A DNA stretch of 64,000 nucleotides, taken from contig CAWHYW010000031.1 in assembly GCA_963833675.1 (NCBI GenBank), positions 1 through 64,000 on the forward strand, written 5' to 3'. The stretch is from DASQDN01 sp963833675. Lineage in GTDB: Bacteria; Acidobacteriota; Terriglobia; Bryobacterales; Bryobacteraceae. The translations under genes were made by a program, and so were the position numbers. The notes beneath the pieces are model-generated. The model worked only from the letters and a program-made list of their open reading frames with translations. It made no database searches and was not told the DNA's origin. Each line of letters begins with the position of its first letter. The stretch's first letter is position 1. Positions 28,609 to 37,213 of this stretch are shown here, one piece after another.

Positions 28609-31600
28609 TCAGTCACCCATAGCCGGGGCCTGCGCTACCCGCGTTGGCGCCGTTCGACGCTGCCGTAACCACGTCTGGAACTGTTCTACATACGAATAGC
28701 CGACAGGTACAACCAGCAACGTGAGAAGAAGGCAGAGCATCTGGCCGCCGATGATCGTCACGGCGATAGCCGAACGTTGCGAAGCTCCGGCGCCTACGCC
28801 CAACGCGGTCGGTATCAAACCGGCAACGATGGATAAAGTCGTCATTAGAATCGGCCTGAGACGCACCCGGTTAGCTTCAATTACCGCGTCATACACGGAA
28901 TAGCCCTGGGCGCGAAGCCGGTTCATGTAGTCGATTTGCAGAATGCCGTTCTTCTTAACAATTCCGAGCAGCAACAGCACACCCAACGCGCTAAAGAGGT
29001 TCAGCGACCGGCCGGTGCCAATCAGCGATAGCAGGGCGAACGGAATGGAGAGCGGCAAGGTCAACAGGATCACGAACGGATGCGCCAGACTTTCAAACTG
29101 CGCGGCCAGGACCATATACATGAAGATGGAAGCGAGTCCGAAAGCCAGCAACATGTTTGTAGTGGTCTCTTCAAGGATTTTCACCTGACCCGAGAACGCC
29201 ATGCTGTAGCCGGGAGGCATAGCCACTTCGCTGATGATCCTTTGTGTGGCAGCGGCCGATTCACCCAGCGAGTGTCCGGGCGGAACATTGCCGTAGATAT
29301 TGACCGAAAATTGGCGATTGTAACGATCGATACGACTCGGTCCCAAACCGCGCTCTAATTTTGCAATTGAATCTAATCGGATAAGACCCTGCTTTGCCGA
29401 TGGCGCCAGCAAACGGCTCAATGCGGCCGGATCGTCACGCTGCGCCGGCATCAGGCGCATCGTCACCGGATACTGCTCAGACCCCTCTTTGAACGTCGAG
29501 ATCTCGTCTTCACCGGACATTAGCAATCGGACTGCGCTCGCGACATCGGACACACGGACGCCGAGGTCGGACGCCAACTGACGATCGATATTTACCTGGA
29601 TCTCTGGGTTGTTGAGGTTCAGGTTCGCCTTCACGTCGGTGAGGGTGGGTTCTTGCATCATCTTCGCGCTTACCTCTTTGGCCATTTCGACCAGAGGCGT
29701 CATCTCAGGCCCTAGGAGCATTGCGCGAATCGGGGCGAAGGTATCGCGGCCACCTAGGGCGTTAGGAAAAGTGATTCTCGGCCGCGCATACGCGTAGTCA
29801 CGGGTGATCTCGCGAACCTTCTGTCCCATCACGCCAATCTCATCGCGCTTGGAAGGGTCATCCAAGAGGAGCGTAAGCTGCGAAATGGTAACCCGCTCGA
29901 TAAACGTGTTCGAACTCGAAGCGATCACCGCGGTGACGCCCGGCAGTTTGTCGAGTTTACGACCGATTTCGAGCGTCAGCTTCTTCGTTGCTTCAATCGA
30001 CGAACCTTCCGGCAATTCGAGCCACACCCCTAATTCGTTCTGATCTTCCTGCGGCATCCAATCACGGCCAATGTACCGGTTTACGATAAACGTCGATCCG
30101 AGAGTCATCAGACAGATCGTCACGATGACCCATCGGTGCTTCATCGACCAGTCCAGACTCTTGACGTAGTGGTTCTCCATCCAGCCGCTGTGATGCCCGC
30201 CTTTGCCGCCGTGCCTGCGCGTGATCTTACGCTTCAACAGGCGAGCGCTCAAGGTAGGAGTCAGCGTAAACGCCACCAGCATGGAAACCATGATCGACAT
30301 CGCCATGGTCCATCCAAACTGGTTCATGAACCGTTTCGCGTATCCGGACATGAACGCGATCGGAACGAAGATGATGACCAGCGAAATAGTAGTGGCGATG
30401 ACCGCAAGCGCAATCTCGCGAGTGGCTTCAATCGCCGCCTCTCTCGCCGGGAGGGATTTCTCCTCGATAAATCGATAGATGTTCTCCATCACGATGATCG
30501 CGTCGTCAATCACTATTCCGACGGCCAGCGTTAGTCCGAGGAGCGTCATGGAGTTCAGAGTGAAGTCCATCACCCGCATTAACGTGAACGTAGTTACGAT
30601 GGAAGTCGGGATGGCGATAGAACTGATGAGAACCATCCTCCAGTCGCGGATAAACAGCCAGACAATGAATGAAGCCAGCAGGCTTCCAAGCAGCAAATGC
30701 TCCTCGAGAGCATGCACTGACGCCTTGATGTAAGTCGCCTGTTCCTTAACCACATCGATCTTTACGCCAGGAGGAAGCGTCTTGTTGATTTTGGCAAGCC
30801 TCGCGACGATATCGTCGACTACCTTCACGGTGTTTGTACCGACTTGGCGGCGAACATCCAGAAGCACGGCGGGCTTGAACTTGTAAAATGCGAAAGTCCT
30901 TTCTTCCGCCATGCCGTCTTCGGCGCGCGCAACGTCTCGGACTCGGATGGGGGCTCCGCCAACATTCTTAACAATGATGTTGCCGAATTCCTCCACGCGC
31001 TCGACACGGCCCAGAGTCCGGACTCCCAACTCGTTCGGACCGCGTACCACGCGGCCGCCAGGCGTTTCGATGTTCTCCGTTTGAATCGCCTGTTCCACGT
31101 CCTGCGCGCTGAGGTTATAGGCATTCAGCTTGTCGAGATCCATGTAGAGATTGATCTGGCGAGTTCGGCCGCCGCTGATGTCTACACCTCCGACACCGTC
31201 CACCGTCTCAATCGCACGGCGAATTTGCTTATCCGCGATTTCCGTTAATTCGCGTACCGGGCGCTCTCCGCTGACCGATAGAGTGATGACAGGATCGCTA
31301 TCGGGATCCTGTTTGGCAACCGTTGGCGGCAGAACATTCGGTGGGAGCTTTCGCATCGCTTGCGATACTTTCTCGCGCACGTCTTCCGAAGCCTCACCGA
31401 TGTCTTTCTCGAGAACGAACGTGATGATAATGTTGGCGCTGCCTTCGGTTACCATCGACCGCATTTCGTCAATGCCACTGATAGCTGCAATCGACTCTTC
31501 AAGGGGCAGAATGACTTGCGACGTCACCTCCTCGGGGCTCGCGCCGGGAAGTCGAACACGCACCACCACCGTGGCTGGATCCGTCCGCGGGAACAAGTCG

Positions 31601-31701
31601 ACACCGAGATCTACGAAGCTGAATACTCCCAAAACCACCAGGAAGAGAATCAGCATCGTCGCGAAGACGGGCCGCTGAACGCAAATTTCAGATAGTCGCA
31701 A
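28609..31701 (-). CDS. RND-family efflux pump, inner-membrane subunit (HAE1/AcrB-like)
   Basis: These 1030 residues are full length for AcrB or MdtB/C-type pumps. The N-terminal helix (MRLSEICVQRPVFATMLILF), the two large periplasmic loops and two clusters of membrane helices are clear. The TM4 proton-relay pair is present (GIVIDDAIIVMENIYRFIEE), and the C-terminal half has GVLLLLGIVKKNGILQIDYM. It should export drugs or other amphipathic compounds using proton motive force. No membrane-fusion or TolC-like gene is adjacent, so partners must be encoded elsewhere. It is divergent from fabD. Confidence 0.95.
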   Translation of the reverse strand: MRLSEICVQRPVFATMLILFLVVLGVFSFVDLGVDLFPRTDPATVVVRVRLPGASPEEVTSQVILPLEESIAAISGIDEMRSMVTEGSANIIITFVLEKDIGEASEDVREKVSQAMRKLPPNVLPPTVAKQDPDSDPVITLSVSGERPVRELTEIADKQIRRAIETVDGVGGVDISGGRTRQINLYMDLDKLNAYNLSAQDVEQAIQTENIETPGGRVVRGPNELGVRTLGRVERVEEFGNIIVKNVGGAPIRVRDVARAEDGMAEERTFAFYKFKPAVLLDVRRQVGTNTVKVVDDIVARLAKINKTLPPGVKIDVVKEQATYIKASVHALEEHLLLGSLLASFIVWLFIRDWRMVLISSIAIPTSIVTTFTLMRVMDFTLNSMTLLGLTLAVGIVIDDAIIVMENIYRFIEEKSLPAREAAIEATREIALAVIATTISLVIIFVPIAFMSGYAKRFMNQFGWTMAMSIMVSMLVAFTLTPTLSARLLKRKITRRHGGKGGHHSGWMENHYVKSLDWSMKHRWVIVTICLMTLGSTFIVNRYIGRDWMPQEDQNELGVWLELPEGSSIEATKKLTLEIGRKLDKLPGVTAVIASSSNTFIERVTISQLTLLLDDPSKRDEIGVMGQKVREITRDYAYARPRITFPNALGGRDTFAPIRAMLLGPEMTPLVEMAKEVSAKMMQEPTLTDVKANLNLNNPEIQVNIDRQLASDLGVRVSDVASAVRLLMSGEDEISTFKEGSEQYPVTMRLMPAQRDDPAALSRLLAPSAKQGLIRLDSIAKLERGLGPSRIDRYNRQFSVNIYGNVPPGHSLGESAAATQRIISEVAMPPGYSMAFSGQVKILEETTTNMLLAFGLASIFMYMVLAAQFESLAHPFVILLTLPLSIPFALLSLIGTGRSLNLFSALGVLLLLGIVKKNGILQIDYMNRLRAQGYSVYDAVIEANRVRLRPILMTTLSIVAGLIPTALGVGAGASQRSAIAVTIIGGQMLCLLLTLLVVPVGYSYVEQFQTWLRQRRTAPTRVAQAPAMGD

Positions 31702-31789
31702 GGAAAACTCCCAAAAGACACAAGGCGAAAGGTGACTCTTCTCAGGTTACTCCAGTATTGAGACAAACAGCACTTAAAATGGTGATTTC

Positions 31790-32719
31790 ATGAGTAAAAC
31801 TGCTTTCGTTTTCCCCGGTCAAGGCTCCCAGTCCGCCGGTATGGGCCGGTCGCTGAGCGACGCTGCCCCCGAGGCCCGACGGACGTTCGAAGAGGCGGAT
31901 GACACGCTAGGATTCCCGCTCTCCCGGTTGTGCTTTGACGGTCCCGAAGAGGAACTTAAACTCACTGAAAACACACAACCTGCGCTGCTCACAGTGTCGG
32001 TGGCGGCCGATCGAACTCTGAAAGCTCGGGGCATTTCTCCGGACTACGTTGCCGGCCACAGTTTGGGCGAATATTCGGCTCTAGTTGCGGTCGGCTCCCT
32101 GCGATTTAGCGATGCTCTGCGTCTCGTACGAAAGCGCGGGCGATTCATGCAGGAGGCCGTCCCGGCGGGAGTGGGCGCGATGGCTGCCATCCTGAAGCTT
32201 CCCGAAGGAAAGCTGGAGCAGATTCTGGCTGAGTCTGCTCAAGGAGAGGTGGTCGACGCCGCAAATTACAATTCACCCGATCAGGTGGTAATCGCCGGAA
32301 ATACGGGAGCCGTGCAACGGGCGATGGATCTGGCGAAGGCGGCCGGCGCTAAGAGAGTGGTGCCGCTCGCCGTGAGCGCTCCCTTCCATTGCCGGCTAAT
32401 GGCTCCGGCACAGGAAAAAATGCGGATAGAGTTGGACGCGATCGAGTTTGCCGATTTGCAGGTTCCCCTTGTGAACAATTACCAGGCTCGCGAGGTTCGG
32501 ACCGGGGCTGAGGCTCGGGAAGGTTTGTATCAACAAATCCCCAATTCCGTGCTCTGGACGCAGACAATTCGATATCTAGCAGCCCAGGAAGTCGAGAGCT
32601 TTGTCGAAGTGGGCGCCGGCGGAGTTCTGAGCGGATTGCTGCGCCAGATTGACCCTGCGCTCAAAGGCTCGAAATTCGGCGAAGCAGCAGACCTGCAGAA
32701 ACTCGCAGTTTCGACTTAG
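31790..32719 (+). CDS. fabD: Malonyl-CoA:ACP transacylase
   Basis: This enzyme loads malonyl groups onto acyl carrier protein for fatty-acid synthesis. The 309 residues include FPGQGSQSAGMG, the nucleophile elbow GHSLGEYSAL (S91), KRGRFMQEAV with the carboxylate-binding Arg, and the catalytic His in SAPFHCRLM. The length is normal. No other fab gene is adjacent. The stop overlaps the convergent larA by four bases. Confidence 0.96.
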   Translation: MSKTAFVFPGQGSQSAGMGRSLSDAAPEARRTFEEADDTLGFPLSRLCFDGPEEELKLTENTQPALLTVSVAADRTLKARGISPDYVAGHSLGEYSALVAVGSLRFSDALRLVRKRGRFMQEAVPAGVGAMAAILKLPEGKLEQILAESAQGEVVDAANYNSPDQVVIAGNTGAVQRAMDLAKAAGAKRVVPLAVSAPFHCRLMAPAQEKMRIELDAIEFADLQVPLVNNYQAREVRTGAEAREGLYQQIPNSVLWTQTIRYLAAQEVESFVEVGAGGVLSGLLRQIDPALKGSKFGEAADLQKLAVST

Positions 32720-33990
32720 GCTTCGATAGCTTTCGCCAGCACGTAGGGGCCTTCGGGCATGAGAGCGATTGTTGCGTCTTGCCCAAGGCCATTCGTAAGC
32801 GCATGCACTGCATCGGCTGCGCTCGAAAAGACCGCTCCCCAGAGCGTCTTGTGATACTCTCCTGGAACTCCGGGTGTATAAAACAAAATTTCGGCCTTCT
32901 GCGTGACCAGCGCAAGCTTCTCGAGTTGCCACTGATCCACGACCACCGGCGCTTCCCTGATTAAATCCAGGAAGCTTGCTCCTGAATCTGTTTTCTTCAG
33001 CATTTCGCAGAATTCGCCCGCGCCCGGGCCTTCCTGGCATTCCGCTACCAGCAGAATGCGGCCGCCTCTCTTGACGATGTGCTGCGCGGCAGTGATGCCC
33101 TTGATCGCCTGGTAGAAAGTCAAATCGAGCGGATAACCCGCGCAGCTTGTAATCACGGCATCTACGGGAGCAGGCAATTGCTCCAGCATTACCTTCGATA
33201 CGAATTTCATTCCGGCGCTGTGCGCTTGGACCGGCTCTCCCGCAAAGACTCCCGCGATTTGGCGGTCGCGTGTAAGCGCTACATCCACCATGAAGTGATG
33301 GCCCGCCATCTGGGCGATCTCGAGCAGCTCGCGCTGGAGTGGGTTCCCATCGATCGAGCCCTCGACCGCTTTTTGGTCGCGCATGAATTTTGGGCTGTGT
33401 AAAACCTTGATCGTTTCCTGCGCGGCGAGCCCCGGCGCAACCAGTTTCCGAGCTCCGGAGAAGCCGGCCATCAGATGAGGCTCGATAAATCCCAAAGTGA
33501 TGTGCAGATCTGCCGCGACGAAATCTTCAGCAACATACACCGCCGTTCCAGCTTTGGTGTTACCCAGGAAGCGGTGCTCGGAAAGCTCGCGCGCGTTGTG
33601 ATTGACAATGCGATAGGAGGAGGCAATCTCCGGCGACAGGATCTCGTCGAGTTCGGCTGGCGTAGCGAGGCGATGCAGCCCGGTCGCGATCAGAATCGTG
33701 ACGTTCTCTCGCGTGATTCCTGCGTCATGCAATCTCTTCAGCAGTGGGGGCAGCACCAGTTTGTTCGGCGCAGGCCGAGTAATATCGCACACGGAGATCG
33801 AGGCAGTGCGCTTTCCCATGGCGAGGTCTTTTAACCTTGGTCCCGCAATCGGCGCATCCATGGCGGATTCAATCGCGCTAAGCTGGTCGGGCAGGGGAGA
33901 GGCGGATCGCGCCTCCAACAGCTTGTAGCGAAATCCATCCGGCAGATCGAGTGTAAGGCCCGTTTTTCCGAAGGCAAAATGAGTACGCAT
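32716..33990 (-). CDS. larA: Nickel-dependent lactate racemase family protein (LarA/DUF2088)
   Basis: These 424 residues show the LarA pattern: DITRPAPNK, ATGLHRLATPAELDEIL with a catalytic His, the family motif GFIEPHLMAGFSGARKLVAPG that includes the Lys binding the nickel-pincer cofactor, and SCAGYPLDLTFYQAIKGI. LarA racemises lactate, but the wider family acts on other 2-hydroxy acids. The cofactor-making genes larB, larC and larE are not in this window. The symbol is by family resemblance. Confidence 0.87.
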   Translation of the reverse strand: MRTHFAFGKTGLTLDLPDGFRYKLLEARSASPLPDQLSAIESAMDAPIAGPRLKDLAMGKRTASISVCDITRPAPNKLVLPPLLKRLHDAGITRENVTILIATGLHRLATPAELDEILSPEIASSYRIVNHNARELSEHRFLGNTKAGTAVYVAEDFVAADLHITLGFIEPHLMAGFSGARKLVAPGLAAQETIKVLHSPKFMRDQKAVEGSIDGNPLQRELLEIAQMAGHHFMVDVALTRDRQIAGVFAGEPVQAHSAGMKFVSKVMLEQLPAPVDAVITSCAGYPLDLTFYQAIKGITAAQHIVKRGGRILLVAECQEGPGAGEFCEMLKKTDSGASFLDLIREAPVVVDQWQLEKLALVTQKAEILFYTPGVPGEYHKTLWGAVFSSAADAVHALTNGLGQDATIALMPEGPYVLAKAIEA

Positions 33991-34041
33991 GAATTCTTAG
34001 CCGCTTCGACCAGTCTATCAGCGGCGATCGTGCTTGCCGGA

Positions 34042-34311
34042 TCACACCTTCTCAACTTGAGGTTGCGACTGCTCAGCTGCGATCGAATCGAGAATTCGTT
34101 GCTTAAGGGCTCTGTCAGGAGTTGCAGGCGGGCTCGCAAGAGCAAGTGAGCTTAACACTTCCTGAGCCGTGGTAAGGCCGTCGGAGCAGACCAGACAATC
34201 ACGCTGATGCGTCTCAAACTGCGCGGCTTCCTCGGAGTCCAAAAGGCCCAGTACAAACAACGCGCCGCGCTCAAACGCACTCCCGGTCGTATGCTGGCAC
34301 GGCCTGCTCAA
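34042..34311 (-). CDS. Small zinc-finger protein, anti-sigma factor type
   Basis: The 89 residues contain the anti-sigma zinc motif HxxxCxxC (H35, C39, C42 in ETHQRDCLVC) after a helical ALFVLGLLDSEEAAQFE segment. This matches the N-terminal zinc-binding anti-sigma domain. No transmembrane helix or cupin follows and no sigma factor gene is adjacent, so it is either a soluble anti-sigma protein or a truncated one. Confidence 0.65.
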   Translation of the reverse strand: MSRPCQHTTGSAFERGALFVLGLLDSEEAAQFETHQRDCLVCSDGLTTAQEVLSSLALASPPATPDRALKQRILDSIAAEQSQPQVEKV

Positions 34312-34356
34312 CTTACGTCCTCTCTCCAGGATATCGGGGACTTAGCCGATGCGCGT

Positions 34357-35574
34357 TTAGCGTAATCGCCCGCGCAGTAAATCGAGCGAGTTTTGGACCG
34401 CCATGATACGAACACGGGATCGGTCCCCAACTATTTGGAGGCGCTTTACTTGGGTTCCGTCCGGACCTGCAATGCCGACAAACACTGTACCGACGGGAAC
34501 ATCGGTGGCACTTGCGGGCCCGGCTTCTCCTGTCACTCCGATGCCCCACGTTGCGCTCAGCCGGTGGCGCGCCGCCTCGGCCATAGCTCCCGCAGTCTCT
34601 TCTGAGACTGGATGCGCGGTTTCAGGTATTCCGAGCAAGTTCGTCTTCGCTCCCTTGCTGTAGGTGAGAAAGCCTCCAGAGAAATAAGCCGAACTGCCAG
34701 GTACTTGCGTGATTCGTTCTCCCAGCATTCCTCCCGTACAACTTTCCGCCACGGCTACGGTTTCCCCTCGGCTTGCGAGCATTGCGCCAACGCAAGCTTC
34801 CAGAGGTTCTCCGATGCACGTAAAAAGTCTGTCGCCCAATAAGGGCTCGATTTGCCGGCCTACTTCTTCGAGCAGCGACTCGCATTCTTCCTCAGTCGAG
34901 CATCGCGCGCGCAAATGAATCTGGATATCTGCGGGCGCCGCGAGAATCGTTGTCGTCGGATTTGCGTATCTCGTATACACCGGGGCGATCAGTTGATCGA
35001 GATCCGATTCAGGCATGCCGGCGACTCGATAGAAGCGCGTGCGAATTACCATCGGAGGAAGCGCAGCCTTCAATCGCGGAAACACCTGGCTCTCAAACAT
35101 CGCTCGCATTTCCTTCGGCGGTCCAGGGAGCATTACGACAATCCGGCCATCGGCCTCGATCCACTGCCCGGGCGCGGTGCCTCGATCGTTAGGCAAAACA
35201 TCGGCGCCATGCACAACGCTGGCTTGCCGCTTGTTTACCTCCACCATTCGTCGTCCGAGACGGCGGAAGCGAGCTTCGATCCATTCGCAAATCTCCTGCG
35301 AGAAGTACTGTGTTCGACCCAGCGCGGCAGCGACCGAGTCACGTGTGATATCGTCCTCAGTCGGTCCCAGCCCGCCGGTCAGGATAATGAGTTGACAATG
35401 CGAGAGCGCATGAAGCAGAAGATTTGCCAGGCACACCCGATCGTCGCCGACGATGTATTTCTCAACCACCTCAATTCCGAGTGAGTTGAGTTGGTCCGTC
35501 AGATAAAGAGAGTTGGTATCCGTCTTTTGCGGCGTCAACATCTCTGAGCCGACGGCAATGATGGTGGCGTCCAT
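34357..35574 (-). CDS. cinA: CinA-family protein (competence/damage-inducible; NMN amidohydrolase domain)
   Basis: The start at 35574 is chosen because its ATG overlaps the TGA of the upstream gene (TGATG); a longer frame to 35634 is an extension. The N-terminal MoCF-like domain shows IIAVGSEML, LTGGLGPTEDDITRD and VVMLPGPPKEMRAMF. The C-terminal pyridine nucleotide deamidase domain shows AVAESCTGGMLGERIT and GIGVTGEAGPA. The likely role is recycling of NMN and ADP-ribose. It is the last gene of the rimO-yacG-pgpA-NHL-cinA operon. Confidence 0.93.
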   Translation of the reverse strand: MDATIIAVGSEMLTPQKTDTNSLYLTDQLNSLGIEVVEKYIVGDDRVCLANLLLHALSHCQLIILTGGLGPTEDDITRDSVAAALGRTQYFSQEICEWIEARFRRLGRRMVEVNKRQASVVHGADVLPNDRGTAPGQWIEADGRIVVMLPGPPKEMRAMFESQVFPRLKAALPPMVIRTRFYRVAGMPESDLDQLIAPVYTRYANPTTTILAAPADIQIHLRARCSTEEECESLLEEVGRQIEPLLGDRLFTCIGEPLEACVGAMLASRGETVAVAESCTGGMLGERITQVPGSSAYFSGGFLTYSKGAKTNLLGIPETAHPVSEETAGAMAEAARHRLSATWGIGVTGEAGPASATDVPVGTVFVGIAGPDGTQVKRLQIVGDRSRVRIMAVQNSLDLLRGRLR

Positions 35575-36602
35575 CAGGGCAGCGGCTTGCCTGCGATGTT
35601 CACGTCCACGCGATATAGCGCATTCGATGTGCAAATCGCCAGCGCGCGCGAGGGAAGAAACGCAAGTCCGACGATGTTCGGTCCTGAAAGGAATAGCTCC
35701 GGCTGGCGGTTCTGATCGATGCGAACGACTCCGCGGCGGCCTGCGAGCGATGCCGCGACGTAAAGCCGCCCCTCAGTATCGAACGCGATTCCCTGGGGAC
35801 GTCCTAATCCGCGATAGAAGGTCTCCACGGCGCCATCGGGCGCAACCCGGTGGATGCAATCGAAGCTAGAGGTTGTCGGCCCTGTGATGTAGAGATGATC
35901 ATCCGGGCCGAACGCCAGATGATATGCGGCAATCGACGGCTCAACGGTCGCGAAGACATAAATTTGCCGCTGGCGGCTGATTTTGAAGACGGTGCCGCTC
36001 CGGTCGCCGACGTACAAGTTATCCTCGCGGTCGAATGCCAAACCGGTGCCGATACCCATTCCTTCCACGTAAACGGATAAATGCCCATCCGGAGTCGATT
36101 GATATACCGACCCTTCGCTGCGGCTCGAAATATACAGCATGCCGTCGTGATCGAAGGCCAGACCGGTAGCATTCATCAGGTCGGTGATGAACGGCTTGGA
36201 GGTATAGCTCGCATCGATCTTGAAGACCGAGACTGGCGTCTTCTGGCCGCGCGAACCGCTAAAAGTGCAATAGATGTTCCCTGCCTCGTCGACTGCCGGG
36301 TTCGCCACGGGGTGCAGACCGTCGGCGATCTGGATGCCGATATCGCAGGTCCACGGCTTGCTTTCGCGACCGCCTTCGCCGATGACAATTTCACCCACGC
36401 TGGCGCCCTCCGGAACACGGGCGACGACAAACGATTTTGATCCTACGACAATCGGAGCGCTCATCTCCCCGATTCTTACTGCGGGGCGCGTATCGGAGGT
36501 AAACGATCGCCCTCGGATAACAAATTCGCCTCCGGGGATTGCTGCGTGCGGTGTTACGTCGAGAATCTCGGGCGTCGTTTCAGATGGTTGCCGTTTCGCC
36601 AT
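35574..36602 (-). CDS. IPT/TIG plus NHL/SMP-30-like beta-propeller protein
   Basis: This 342-residue protein begins with an IPT/TIG Ig-like domain (PEILDVTPHAAIPGGEFVIR, residues about 11-85). A propeller with NHL-type repeats follows: ATGLAFDHDGMLYISSRSEG, GTGLAFDREDNLYVGDRSG and PQGIAFDTEGRLYVAASL. There is no signal peptide. The ligand and role are unknown. Its tight placement between pgpA (one base) and cinA (overlap) implies co-expression with housekeeping genes. Confidence 0.85.
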   Translation of the reverse strand: MAKRQPSETTPEILDVTPHAAIPGGEFVIRGRSFTSDTRPAVRIGEMSAPIVVGSKSFVVARVPEGASVGEIVIGEGGRESKPWTCDIGIQIADGLHPVANPAVDEAGNIYCTFSGSRGQKTPVSVFKIDASYTSKPFITDLMNATGLAFDHDGMLYISSRSEGSVYQSTPDGHLSVYVEGMGIGTGLAFDREDNLYVGDRSGTVFKISRQRQIYVFATVEPSIAAYHLAFGPDDHLYITGPTTSSFDCIHRVAPDGAVETFYRGLGRPQGIAFDTEGRLYVAASLAGRRGVVRIDQNRQPELFLSGPNIVGLAFLPSRALAICTSNALYRVDVNIAGKPLP

Positions 36603-36603
36603 T

Positions 36604-37059
36604 TCAGTAAAGGTGAAAATACCCTGCCAAATACAAGACTACCGCGCCGTATACGCCCGCCATAATGTCATCGGCCATAATGCCGGCGCCCTCAGGTATT
36701 GCTTCGAGTTGCCGCACGGGCGCAGGCTTCCAAATATCAAAAAGGCGAAACAGAAGAAAACCCAAAAGCAGGGCCCGCCATGAAATAGCTGTGGCGCCGG
36801 CAAGCGTGATCCACTGTCCCGCCACTTCGTCAATGACAATGTGTCCGGGGTCCTTGCGCCCGCTGTTTCGAGCTTCCAAAGTCGCTGCCCAGATACCTAC
36901 AATTCCGGCCGCCACCCCCGCAAGCAGATTCGGAACGACTCCCCAAAGGAACCACCATGAGATGACAACTGCCGCCGCGGCTCCAACCGTTCCCGGCGCC
37001 ACGGGGGAATATCCACACCCGAACCAGGTGGCCAGCACACGTGCCAGCCTATTCTTCAT
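36604..37059 (-). CDS. pgpA: Phosphatidylglycerophosphatase A
   Basis: This inner-membrane enzyme makes phosphatidylglycerol. The 151 residues carry the family motifs WFGCGYSPVAPGTVGA near the N-terminus, KDPGHIVIDEVAGQWITL (D-E pair) and FLLFRLFDIWKPAPVRQLE, with several hydrophobic segments. The length is typical. Its start overlaps the end of yacG by 11 bases. Confidence 0.95.
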   Translation of the reverse strand: MKNRLARVLATWFGCGYSPVAPGTVGAAAAVVISWWFLWGVVPNLLAGVAAGIVGIWAATLEARNSGRKDPGHIVIDEVAGQWITLAGATAISWRALLLGFLLFRLFDIWKPAPVRQLEAIPEGAGIMADDIMAGVYGAVVLYLAGYFHLY

Positions 37060-37213
37060 CTTGCTCAGGGGATTCTTCCGGCTGCAGCGGTGTCGAGATC
37101 ACATACTTTTCCGTCGCCCAGGCGCCCAGGTCGATCAGGCGGCATCGCTCTGAACAGAAAGGAAACTCGGGGTCGCCTTGTTCCACAGGCTTTCTACAGA
37201 TCGGGCACTTCAT
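37049..37213 (-). CDS. yacG: YacG-type zinc-binding protein (DNA gyrase inhibitor family)
   Basis: A short frame starting at 37213 encodes 54 residues: MKCPICRKPVEQGDPEFPF, then CSERCRLIDLGAWATEKYVI. The four cysteines (C3, C6, C20, C24) and the RLIDLGAW motif match YacG, which binds zinc and can inhibit gyrase. The ATG overlaps the rimO stop (ATGA), and its 3' end overlaps pgpA. Confidence 0.88.
   Translation of the reverse strand: MKCPICRKPVEQGDPEFPFCSERCRLIDLGAWATEKYVISTPLQPEESPEQDEE

Noticed and set aside
28609..31701. Many plus-strand frames opposite the RND pump
   Set aside because: These are antisense frames of a full-length, intact pump and show no consistent protein character.
35850..36440. 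Plus-strand frames opposite the NHL propeller gene
   Set aside because: They lack motifs and exist because of regular propeller repeats on the other strand.
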